Assembly (NCBI GenBank): GCA_002315455.1
Contig: DCGG01000030.1
Coordinates: 24,369 to 29,810, forward strand
Direction of reading: 5' to 3'
Length of the DNA stretch: 5,442 bases
From: Lentisphaeria bacterium UBA1784
GTDB lineage: Bacteria > Verrucomicrobiota > Lentisphaeria > Victivallales > Victivallaceae
The number at the start of each line of letters is the position of its first letter. The first letter of the stretch is position 1. Positions 1 to 5,442 of the stretch are shown here, one piece after another. The notes below the pieces were generated by a model. That model was not told the origin of the DNA. It saw only the letters and a list, made by a program, of their open reading frames with translations, and searched no databases. A program made the position numbers and the translations under genes.

Positions 1-686
1 TTCTCTGCTTTCGTACCGAAGACCGCGCTGACGTTCTTCCGGTATTCCGGGGTCCCGGGGGGCCCCAGAAGTTGCCGGATGGCGGCGGCATTCCATTGGG
101 TCTTCAGGGTCACGTTCTTCTGTCTGGTGCCGATGGAGAAGGTCTCGAAGAGCCAGTGACGCTGCCGGTCCGAACTGCGGAAAGCCAGCATGCTCGTGGT
201 GTTCCGGTGGCGGTGCGTCACCTCGTCGAAGATCCGGGCCGCGCACTTGTCGCAGTAGGGGACCGCAAATTCGTTGAGCATCACGTTGGCCAGAGCCACC
301 ACCACGCCCACGGCAAGAATGGAACATCCGCAACGGAAGAGGGAGAGTCCGGAGGCCCGCATGGCGGTGATCTCCATATTCTTGCCGAAGGTCGCCATGG
401 TCCACATGCAGCCCAGCAGCATGGAGATCGGCAGGATGAAGCGGACGTTGCCGGGGAGTTTGTAAAGGAAGTAAATGCAGGTATCCTGCCACCGTGCCCG
501 GATCTCCAGAAAGTCGGAGATATCCCGGTAGATGTCGCTGAGCAGGAAAAGGATCACGAATACCAGCATCAGGATGCAGTATTTGATGAGGAATTCCCGC
601 AGAATATACCAGTCGATATGCCACAGCGGAAACCATCTCCGCTCCAGCGTCACCAGATCTTCGTATTGTACATTGTTTTGGGCCAT
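1..686 (-). CDS. LptF/LptG family LPS-export permease, N-terminal part (3' end outside window)
   Basis: I translated this frame directly: it stays open for 228 codons from an ATG at 686 to the left edge. It matches the N-terminal half of the YjgP/YjgQ (LptF/LptG) family, the inner-membrane subunits that work with the ATPase LptB to extract lipopolysaccharide and pass it to the LptC-A-D bridge. A first hydrophobic helix spans about residues 33-51, followed by DIYRDISDFLE. Helices at about 83-100 and 118-138 flank the family's conserved cytoplasmic motif EITAMRASGLSL (105-116). The soluble periplasmic domain begins after about residue 140. The DIYRDISDFL stretch favours LptG over LptF, but the fragment is too short to decide. 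The start has only a weak GAGG about 12 nt upstream. It lies 61 nt after the kinase stop with no terminator visible, so co-transcription is likely. The gene implies an outer membrane with LPS, which does not fit the Clostridia-like genes at the right of the window. Confidence 0.85.
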   Translation of the reverse strand, partial: MAQNNVQYEDLVTLERRWFPLWHIDWYILREFLIKYCILMLVFVILFLLSDIYRDISDFLEIRARWQDTCIYFLYKLPGNVRFILPISMLLGCMWTMATFGKNMEITAMRASGLSLFRCGCSILAVGVVVALANVMLNEFAVPYCDKCAARIFDEVTHRHRNTTSMLAFRSSDRQRHWLFETFSIGTRQKNVTLKTQWNAAAIRQLLGPPGTPEYRKNVSAVFGTKAE

Positions 687-747
687 GTGGTAATATACCT
701 CATCCCCGGCAGAATTGCAATCCGTTCTCCGCAACAAAAATGCCATC

Positions 748-1836
748 TCATTCCGATCGCCACAGGAAACGGTACCGCAGCGCCAGCAGTGCCAGCGTCA
801 GCACCAGCACCAGCAAAAACGAGATCAGCACCATGAAATGATGGCGCCGGATGAAAAGTCCGATCCGTTTGAGGAGGGAGGCGTGTTCCGCTTCCGGAGC
901 GAAGCCCCCCTGAAAAGCCTTGATTTCCCGGCGGAGTTCGTCAACGCTTTTATAGCGGTCCTCCGGGCGGAAACTCATGGCCTTCAGGCAGACGGCTTCC
1001 AGCGCGGGCGGGACCCGCCACCACGAAGGGGCGATCATGGATGGCGGAGGCAGCATCCCCCTGCCGGCCCGCATCAGCACCTCCCTGGCCGGCAGTCCGG
1101 CAAAGGGGGAGACCAGAGCAAGGATCGAATAGAGAATACCGCCCAGCGCGTAGATGTCCGTGGCGATCCCCACCGGAGAATCCGGTTTCTTCTGGAACAT
1201 CTCCGGAGCCATGAAGCCCGGCGTACCCTTGGTCCCCTCCTCGCCGTCTTTGACGGAACCATCCGGACCCAGTTCCCGGGCGAGGCCCCAATCCAGCACC
1301 AGCACCTCGCCGAAATCGCCGAGGTTCACGTTATCCGGCTTCAGGTCCAGATGGCAGACGCCCTTGGAGTGGGCGAAGCGGATCGCGTTGCAGATCCGCA
1401 GAAACACCAGCAACAGACGCTCCTGCGTGTACTCCCGGTCCGCCGGGTCCGCACCTTTGCGGAGCCGCCGCAGGATCACCGAGAGCGGCGCCCCTTTCAG
1501 GTACTTCATGGTGTAGTAAGGGGAGCCGTTCCGGTCCTTGCCGATGTCGTGGACGGGGACGATGTTGGGATGTTCCAGCCGAGCGGTGAGCTTCGCCTCT
1601 TTGACGAAGCGCTCCAGATCCGCCTTGGGGCGCTCCCGGAAATCCGGCATGATGGCCATGGCGATCTCCCGGGAGGTATCCCGGTCCTCCACCAGCAGCA
1701 CGCTCTTCATGCCTCCGAAGCCGATGCTCCGCAGAAACCGGTAGCGGCTCTGGTCCTTCACCGGCAGGGAATCCAGTTCCACACAGCAGGAACCGGAGGG
1801 CGTCGGGGCGGCTTTGATGACCAGAGTTTTATCCAT
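748..1836 (-). CDS. Tail-anchored Ser/Thr protein kinase with WNK-like lysine placement
   Basis: This is a Hanks-type protein kinase of 362 aa from the ATG at 1836. A TTG at 1845 would add three residues, and neither start has a clear Shine-Dalgarno site. Visible motifs, numbered from the ATG: glycine loop G39-F-G41-G-M-K44, alpha-C Glu80 in FVKEAKLTARLEHPNIVPVHD, catalytic loop H162-L-D164-L-K166-P-D-N169, D182-W-G184, A210-P-E212 and alpha-F Asp227. The beta-3 lysine is missing: IAMA has Ala61 in its place. Lys44 in the glycine loop sits 17 residues earlier, as in eukaryotic WNK kinases, so the protein may be active. Leu163 makes it a non-RD kinase. The GDFGEVLVLDWGLAR segment resembles Planctomycetes/Lentisphaerota kinases. 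After the kinase fold comes one hydrophobic helix (about 334-353) and a short basic tail. The kinase should therefore face the cytoplasm on a C-terminal anchor, with no external sensor domain. The gene lies 69 nt after clpX and just before the Lpt permease. Its substrates cannot be inferred. Confidence 0.93.
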   Translation of the reverse strand: MDKTLVIKAAPTPSGSCCVELDSLPVKDQSRYRFLRSIGFGGMKSVLLVEDRDTSREIAMAIMPDFRERPKADLERFVKEAKLTARLEHPNIVPVHDIGKDRNGSPYYTMKYLKGAPLSVILRRLRKGADPADREYTQERLLLVFLRICNAIRFAHSKGVCHLDLKPDNVNLGDFGEVLVLDWGLARELGPDGSVKDGEEGTKGTPGFMAPEMFQKKPDSPVGIATDIYALGGILYSILALVSPFAGLPAREVLMRAGRGMLPPPSMIAPSWWRVPPALEAVCLKAMSFRPEDRYKSVDELRREIKAFQGGFAPEAEHASLLKRIGLFIRRHHFMVLISFLLVLVLTLALLALRYRFLWRSE

Positions 1837-1905
1837 AGATCGCAAGGTGTCCGAATTGCGGAACGGCCGTCAGAGGACGCCGCTCCGTTTTGTGGAAGAA
1901 AACGT

Positions 1906-3162
1906 TTACTTCAGCCCGGGCAAACGGCCCTTTTTCACCGCCTGCGCCGTGACCTTGCACTCCGCTCCGGGGTGAGACGGCGCGTCGAACATCACGTCCA
2001 GCATCAGGTTCTCCATGATGGCGCGGAGGCCGCGGGCACCGGTGCCGCGCTTCACCGCACGGTCGGCCAAAGCCTCCAACGCGCCGGAGGTGAACTCCAA
2101 CTTGACGTTCTCCATCTCCAGCAGCTTCTGATACTGCCGGATCTGGGAGTTCTTCGGCTCGGTGAGCACCCGGACCAGATCATCCCTGTCCAGCGGTTTC
2201 AGGCTGGTCAGAACGGGCAGACGCCCCACCAGTTCCGGAATCAGCCCGAAGTGGACCAGATCCTCCGGTTCGCAGTGGGAGAAGGGATTCTTCTTCAGTT
2301 CCTCGGCGTCGGGGATGTCCTGAAGTTCCACCTCCTGCGCCTCCACATCCTCCGACTGCTGGAATCCCAGCACCTGACGGCCGCACCGGCGCTGGATCAC
2401 CTTGTCCAGCCCAACGAAAGCCCCGCCGCAGATGAAAAGGATGTTGGTGGTGTCGATGTGAATGCACTCCTGATTGGGGTGTTTGCGGCCGCCCTGAGGC
2501 GGCACGTTGGCGACGGTGCCTTCCAGAATCTTCAGCAATGCTTGCTGTACCCCTTCGCCGGAAACATCCCGGGTAATGGAGGGATTTTCGCTCTTGCGTC
2601 CGATTTTGTCAATTTCATCCACATAGATGATGCCGCGTTCCGCACGGGCCACATCATAATCGGCGGCCTGGATCAGCTTTAAGAGGATATTTTCCACATC
2701 CTCGCCCACATAGCCGGCCTCCGTCAAGGAGGTGGCATCTGCCATGGCGAAGGGCACATTCAGCGCCCGAGCCAGAGTCTGAGCCAGATAGGTCTTGCCG
2801 CTGCCAGTAGGACCCAGCATGAGGATATTACTTTTCTGCAGCTCCACACCCGCCTTTGCAGGATTGGTGCCAATGCGCTTATAGTGGTTATAAACAGCCA
2901 CTGACAGGGCCTTTTTGGCTTTTTCCTGGCCGATGACGAACTCGTCCAGCACAGCCATCATTTCGGCAGGCTTCAAAATATGGGAAGGGCCGGAAGCGGG
3001 CTTGGCCCGCTCCACATGCTCTTCCTCAATGATTTCCTGACACAGTTCGATGCATTCGTCGCAGATGTACACTCCGGGTCCGGCTACCAGACGGCGAACC
3101 TGATCCTGGGTTTTTCCGCAGAAGGAACAGCGCACCTGCTTCTTATCATCCATTTTTGCCAT
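1906..3162 (-). CDS. clpX: ClpX, ATP-binding unfoldase subunit of the ClpXP protease (apparently chimeric)
   Basis: ClpX is the hexameric AAA+ unfoldase that recognises tagged or specific proteins and threads them into ClpP. At 418 aa it has normal family length. The N-terminal zinc-binding domain has C12-x2-C15 and C34-x2-C37. Walker A is GPTGSGKT (117-124), the pore loop is GYVGED (150-155), and Walker B is IIYVDEID (178-185). The RKH loop starts at 226, and sensor 2 is GTGARGLR (373-380). The ClpP-docking loop reads L265-G-F267 rather than the usual IGF. The ATG at 3162 follows an AAAGGA site that overlaps the clpP stop codon; the gap is 10 nt, so clpX is the last gene of a tig-clpP-clpX operon. 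The N-terminal half is Clostridia-like. From about residue 220 the sequence changes character: GGAFVGL, and proline codon CCG appears (0 of 8 prolines up to residue 220, 6 of 13 after). The reading frame is intact, but the protein as written may be an assembly product rather than a natural one. Confidence 0.96.
   Translation of the reverse strand: MAKMDDKKQVRCSFCGKTQDQVRRLVAGPGVYICDECIELCQEIIEEEHVERAKPASGPSHILKPAEMMAVLDEFVIGQEKAKKALSVAVYNHYKRIGTNPAKAGVELQKSNILMLGPTGSGKTYLAQTLARALNVPFAMADATSLTEAGYVGEDVENILLKLIQAADYDVARAERGIIYVDEIDKIGRKSENPSITRDVSGEGVQQALLKILEGTVANVPPQGGRKHPNQECIHIDTTNILFICGGAFVGLDKVIQRRCGRQVLGFQQSEDVEAQEVELQDIPDAEELKKNPFSHCEPEDLVHFGLIPELVGRLPVLTSLKPLDRDDLVRVLTEPKNSQIRQYQKLLEMENVKLEFTSGALEALADRAVKRGTGARGLRAIMENLMLDVMFDAPSHPGAECKVTAQAVKKGRLPGLK
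2420..2600. other. Probable chimera junction inside clpX
   Basis: This marks the interval where the sequence changes from Clostridia-like (higher coordinates) to Lentisphaerota-like (lower coordinates). It encodes about ClpX residues 188-248, covering ITRDVSGEGVQQALLKILEG and the PPQGGRKHP loop, among the most conserved parts of the family and thus a natural place for a false assembly join or homologous recombination. On the high side there is a TTA leucine codon (2680-2682) and prolines are only CCC or CCT. The first CCG proline is at 2500-2502. The exact breakpoint cannot be placed from sequence alone. Confidence 0.6.
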
Positions 3163-3172
3163 GTGTTATCCT

Positions 3173-3760
3173 TTACTGCTTCGCGGGTTGAATGACTTCG
3201 TCGATAAGGCCGTATTCCAGTGCCTGCTGAGCGGTCATGTAATTGTCCCGCTCCACATCGGCAGCCACCTTTTTCAGGGGCTGGCCGGTCATGTCGCTGA
3301 GCATTTGGTTCATGCGCTTCTTGATGGCAAGAATCTGCTCGGCCTGGATGGCAATATCGGTCGCCTGACCCTGGGCACCGCCGATGGGCTGGTGGATCAT
3401 CACCTCCGCATTGGGCAAGGCCTTGCGCTTGCCCTTTGCACCGGCGGCCAGAAGGAACGCGCCCATGCTGGCAGCCATGCCAATGCAAATGGTGCAAACA
3501 TCAGAACGGATATACTGCATGGTATCATAGATGGCCATGCCCGAAGAAATCACACCACCTGGGGAGTTGATATAGAGCATAATGTCCTTTCCGGGATCCT
3601 GGGCCTCCAGGTACAGGAGCTGCGCCACGATGGTGTTAGCCATCTCGTCGTTGATCTCCCCGCCCAGGAAAATGATCCTGTCATTCAAAAGACGGGAGTA
3701 AATATCATAGGAGCGCTCGCCACGGCTGGTTTGCTCTACCACATAGGGAATCAGGTTCAT
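3173..3760 (-). CDS. clpP: ClpP, ATP-dependent Clp protease proteolytic subunit
   Basis: ClpP is the serine peptidase that forms a barrel of two heptameric rings and degrades proteins fed to it by ClpX or other Clp ATPases. At 195 aa it has the usual length, with the N-terminal IPYVVEQTSRGERSYDIYSR region intact. The catalytic triad is visible as Ser98 in GMAASMG, His123 in MIHQP and Asp172 in ERDNYM. The oxyanion-region motif SPGGVISSG spans 66-74. It has almost no propeptide, as in Clostridia and Bacillus ClpP. The ATG at 3760 is preceded by AGGAG six nt upstream (3767-3771), placed in the 13-nt gap after the tig stop. The 10-nt gap to clpX indicates one transcript and probable stoichiometric production of the ClpXP partners. 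Prolines are almost all CCC, as in tig. No anomaly is seen. Confidence 0.98.
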   Translation of the reverse strand: MNLIPYVVEQTSRGERSYDIYSRLLNDRIIFLGGEINDEMANTIVAQLLYLEAQDPGKDIMLYINSPGGVISSGMAIYDTMQYIRSDVCTICIGMAASMGAFLLAAGAKGKRKALPNAEVMIHQPIGGAQGQATDIAIQAEQILAIKKRMNQMLSDMTGQPLKKVAADVERDNYMTAQQALEYGLIDEVIQPAKQ

Positions 3761-3773
3761 TCAGTTCTCCTTA

Positions 3774-5153
3774 TTATTCCTCGGTCTTGGCGGCCTTGGC
3801 GGATTTCTTGGGCTTTTCAGCCTTATCAGTTTCTTCGGTCTTGGCGGTCTTTTTGCGGGCGGCGGCCTTCTTGGGCTTCTTGGCACCGTCCTCCAGCACC
3901 TTCAGGGTTTTCTCCATCAGGATATTGCCGCGGAAATAATCCATATCCTGCTCGCGGAGGGACTTCTTGACCTCTTCCACGGGACGGGTCTCGGTGGCCA
4001 GCTTGGCGATCTCGGCATCCATATCCTCATCGGTCACTTCCACGCCGGCGGCCTTCTGCAGGGCTTCCATCACCAGCTGACGCTTGACGATCTTGCCGGC
4101 CTCCTCGGCATTCTGCTGGCGCAGATCCTCACGAGTCTGGTTGGTCATGCGCAGATAATCCTCCATGCGCAGACCCTGATACATCATGCGGTACTCCATC
4201 TCCTGGAGCATATAGTCCATCTGCTGCTGAATCATGCAGTCGGGAATCTCCACGGTGGAGGCATCCACCACCGCATTCATCAGTTCCTCGTCGAACTCGT
4301 TCTTGGCGCGGGTATCGGCAGCGTTCTGCAAGCGCCCCCGAACCTTGGCCTTGTACTCGTCCAGGGTGTCGCAATCGGAAATGTCCTTAGCAAACTCATC
4401 GTCCAGCTCAGGCAGCTCTTTAACCTCGATCTTCTTGATCTTCACATTGAACATCGCAGGCTTTCCGGCCAGCTCGGCAGCGTGATACTCGGCAGGGAAG
4501 GTCACCTCCACAACGCCCTCCGTGCCCACATTCATGCCGACCATTTGATCCTCAAAGCCGGGAATGAAGGAGCCGGAGCCGATCTCCAAGGTCTGATCCT
4601 CAGCCGTGCCGCCCTTGAACTGCACACCCTCGGAGAAGCCAGCATAGTCAAAGGTTACGCGATCACCCTTGGCAATGGGGCGATCCTCCACAGTCAGCCA
4701 GCGAGCGGTGCGATTCTGATCCTTCTTGAGCTCCTCGGCCACATCCTCGTCCTCAACAGTATACTCGGGACGGGTGGCTTCTATACCTTCCCAGGCACCC
4801 AGAGTCACTTCGGGCTTGGTGGTCACCTTGGCGGTGAAGACCATATCCTGGCCCTTGCCGATGGTCTTCACATCCACATCGGGACGATCCACGGGATAGA
4901 TGCCGGTTTCCTTGATGGCCTCATCATAGGCAGTGGGGAAAACATCCTCAAAAGCGTCCTCATAGAAAACCGCCTCGGTGTAGAAGCGCTCGATGACGGC
5001 GCGGGGGGCTTTGCCCTTGCGGAAGCCGGGGATATTGATGCTGGAGCGGGTCTTCAGGTAGGCACGGTTCATGGCCTCTTCAAACTTGGCAGCCTCAACG
5101 GTGATGGTCAGAAGAACCTCATTGGTGCCGGTCTTTTCAGAAGTGGTATTCAT
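3774..5153 (-). CDS. tig: Trigger factor, ribosome-associated chaperone and peptidyl-prolyl isomerase
   Basis: Trigger factor docks at the ribosome exit tunnel and shields nascent chains. Its order is standard: the N-terminal ribosome-binding domain carries the signature GFRKGKAP (43-50), the FKBP-type isomerase domain spans about 160-245 (GDRVTFDYAGF, then IGSGSFIPGFEDQMVGM), and the C-terminal helical chaperone domain extends to about 424. The family is usually 430-450 aa; this one is 459 aa because of a Lys/Ala/Glu-rich tail (about 425-459) that looks disordered. The helical segment YRMMYQGLRMEDYLRMTNQT is typical of Clostridia trigger factors. The ATG at 5153 has a GGAGG six nt upstream, and a TTGCAT-17-TATGAT promoter lies further up. 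It is the first gene of the tig-clpP-clpX operon, so synthesis of the folding helper is coupled to the protease. Prolines are CCC or CCT only. Confidence 0.97.
   Translation of the reverse strand: MNTTSEKTGTNEVLLTITVEAAKFEEAMNRAYLKTRSSINIPGFRKGKAPRAVIERFYTEAVFYEDAFEDVFPTAYDEAIKETGIYPVDRPDVDVKTIGKGQDMVFTAKVTTKPEVTLGAWEGIEATRPEYTVEDEDVAEELKKDQNRTARWLTVEDRPIAKGDRVTFDYAGFSEGVQFKGGTAEDQTLEIGSGSFIPGFEDQMVGMNVGTEGVVEVTFPAEYHAAELAGKPAMFNVKIKKIEVKELPELDDEFAKDISDCDTLDEYKAKVRGRLQNAADTRAKNEFDEELMNAVVDASTVEIPDCMIQQQMDYMLQEMEYRMMYQGLRMEDYLRMTNQTREDLRQQNAEEAGKIVKRQLVMEALQKAAGVEVTDEDMDAEIAKLATETRPVEEVKKSLREQDMDYFRGNILMEKTLKVLEDGAKKPKKAAARKKTAKTEETDKAEKPKKSAKAAKTEE
3777..3847 (-). repeat. Short imperfect direct repeat in the trigger factor tail
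   Basis: Two 17-nt copies (3777-3793 and 3831-3847) differ at one base and encode AKTEE-type segments in the last 35 residues of Tig. The repeat lies in low-complexity Lys/Ala/Glu coding sequence. It probably arose by slippage or codon bias and has no evident regulatory role. Confidence 0.55.
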
Positions 5154-5159
5154 AACAAT

Positions 5160-5164
5160 CCTCC
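5160..5164 (-). promoter_or_regulatory. Ribosome binding site of tig
   Basis: The minus strand reads GGAGG, six nt before the tig ATG. It fixes the start at 5153 and is typical of low-to-medium-GC Gram-positive translation signals. Confidence 0.85.
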
Positions 5165-5208
5165 AATTGTAAAATGCAGCCTTTATGGCAGACTAAGCAC
5201 ATTGTTGT

Positions 5209-5237
5209 ATCATACCACATTCCTTTTCGTAATGCAA
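5209..5237 (-). promoter_or_regulatory. Candidate sigma-A-type promoter for tig-clpP-clpX
   Basis: On the minus strand a TTGCAT (5232-5237) and a TATGAT (5209-5214) are separated by 17 nt. The -10 box is preceded by TGG, giving partial extended -10 character. Transcription would start near 5200, leaving a leader of about 50 nt before the ATG at 5153. No CIRCE or CtsR-type operator was recognised by eye, so heat-shock control is not shown. Confidence 0.6.
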
Positions 5238-5244
5238 GATTTGC

Positions 5245-5273
5245 TGTACAAAAGGCGAAAAAAATGCTATGCT
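5245..5273 (+). promoter_or_regulatory. Candidate extended -10 promoter for the metH-like gene
   Basis: TGTACA (5245-5250) and TATGCT (5268-5273) are spaced by 17 nt, and TGC directly before the -10 makes it an extended -10. The predicted leader is only about 15 nt, leaving no room for a SAM or cobalamin riboswitch. The -35 boxes of this promoter and of the tig promoter are 7 nt apart, back to back. Confidence 0.5.
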
Positions 5274-5283
5274 TATGCCCAAA

Positions 5284-5289
5284 AGGAGG
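5284..5289 (+). promoter_or_regulatory. Ribosome binding site of the metH-like gene
   Basis: A perfect AGGAGG lies six nt before the ATG at 5296 and decides the start of this edge-truncated gene. Confidence 0.85.
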
Positions 5290-5295
5290 GATAAA

Positions 5296-5442
5296 ATGAC
5301 TTGGAATGACTTAATCGGCCAAAGCCGTTTTCTTTATGACGGGGGCATGGGCACTTTGCTGCAGGCCTCCGGCGCCGAACTGGGCGATTGCCCGGATGCA
5401 CTCAACCTGGCCAACGGAGATCTGATTGCATTGCTTCCGGGC
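5296..5442 (+). CDS. metH: Homocysteine S-methyltransferase / methionine synthase, N-terminal fragment (cut by window edge)
   Basis: Only the first 49 codons are present and the frame is open at the edge. The peptide begins MTWNDLIGQSRFLYDGGMGT and continues with LLQASGAELGDCPDALNLAN. The DGGMGTxLQ motif at residues 15-23 and the following CPDALNL match the start of the homocysteine-binding barrel in cobalamin-dependent methionine synthase (MetH) and related methyltransferases. These transfer a methyl group to homocysteine to make methionine. The zinc-binding cysteines, folate, cobalamin and activation domains would all lie beyond the window. A shorter MetH as found in Clostridia, or a bifunctional homocysteine methyltransferase/methylenetetrahydrofolate reductase, cannot be excluded. 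It is transcribed divergently from tig. Its two prolines are both CCG, unlike tig and clpP. Confidence 0.85.
   Translation, partial: MTWNDLIGQSRFLYDGGMGTLLQASGAELGDCPDALNLANGDLIALLPG

Noticed and set aside
72..836. A 254-codon plus-strand frame over the left edge
   Set aside because: It is antisense to the LptF/LptG permease, whose membrane helices and EITAMRASG motif are clear; the plus-strand product is low-complexity His/Gly/Pro/Gln.
748..1836. Kinase as a pseudokinase because the beta-3 lysine is missing
   Set aside because: Every other catalytic residue is present and a lysine occupies the glycine-loop position that substitutes for it in WNK kinases, so inactivity is not the better reading.
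1837..1905. Possible terminator between clpX and the kinase
   Set aside because: Only a 5-bp AACGG/CCGTT pairing with a long loop is visible and there is no proper U-tract, so I do not call a terminator.
715..2682. A 655-codon open frame on the plus strand across the kinase and clpX
   Set aside because: It lies antisense to two well-supported genes in aligned frames. The protein is His/Gln/Arg-rich without recognisable domains, as expected for a shadow of GC-rich coding sequence.
3161..3970. A 269-codon plus-strand frame opposite clpP and tig
   Set aside because: It is a shadow of clpP and the end of tig, with no start signal and no domain.
4482..5294. A 270-codon plus-strand frame opposite tig, ending just before the metH-like gene
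   Set aside because: It is antisense to tig, and its tail merely runs through the intergenic promoter region.

Overview
The window carries two kinds of material. The right half (about 2600-5442) looks like a gut-type Clostridia genome, possibly Oscillospiraceae-like: a tig-clpP-clpX operon on the minus strand, with short gaps of 13 and 10 nt, strong Shine-Dalgarno sites and sigma-A-like promoter boxes. A homocysteine S-methyltransferase gene (metH type) diverges from it and is cut by the right edge. The left half (1 to about 2420) looks like a Gram-negative, outer-membrane-bearing bacterium of the PVC superphylum, most like Lentisphaerota: the C-terminal half of clpX, a tail-anchored Ser/Thr protein kinase, and the N-terminal part of an LptF/LptG lipopolysaccharide-export permease. 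All of these are on the minus strand, and neither left-hand gene start has a strong Shine-Dalgarno site.

The two halves meet inside clpX, in the most conserved stretch of the AAA+ domain (about residues 190-250). The clpX frame stays open across the join, so the gene looks intact. The N-terminal half reads as Clostridia and the C-terminal half as Lentisphaerota-like. An LPS permease does not fit a typical Clostridia genome, so the simplest reading is a chimeric metagenomic contig joined through conserved clpX sequence. Real recombination or transfer is possible but less likely.

Layout from the left, minus strand: LptF/LptG family permease (1-686, its 3' end lies outside the window); protein kinase (748-1836); clpX (1906-3162); clpP (3173-3760); tig (3774-5153). 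Between 5154 and 5295 lie two divergent promoters. The metH-like gene runs on the plus strand from 5296 to the edge. No gap exceeds 300 bases, and I saw no tRNA, rRNA, CRISPR, insertion sequence or riboswitch.

Functionally, Tig (nascent-chain chaperone) and ClpXP (ATP-driven protease) form a protein quality-control operon. The most interesting observation is in the kinase. It lacks the invariant beta-3 lysine (an Ala in IAMA) but has a lysine in the third position of the glycine-rich loop (GFGGMK). This is the arrangement that defines eukaryotic WNK kinases, with the same 17-residue spacing. It is also a non-RD kinase (HLD) with DWG in place of DFG, and it has a single C-terminal membrane anchor.
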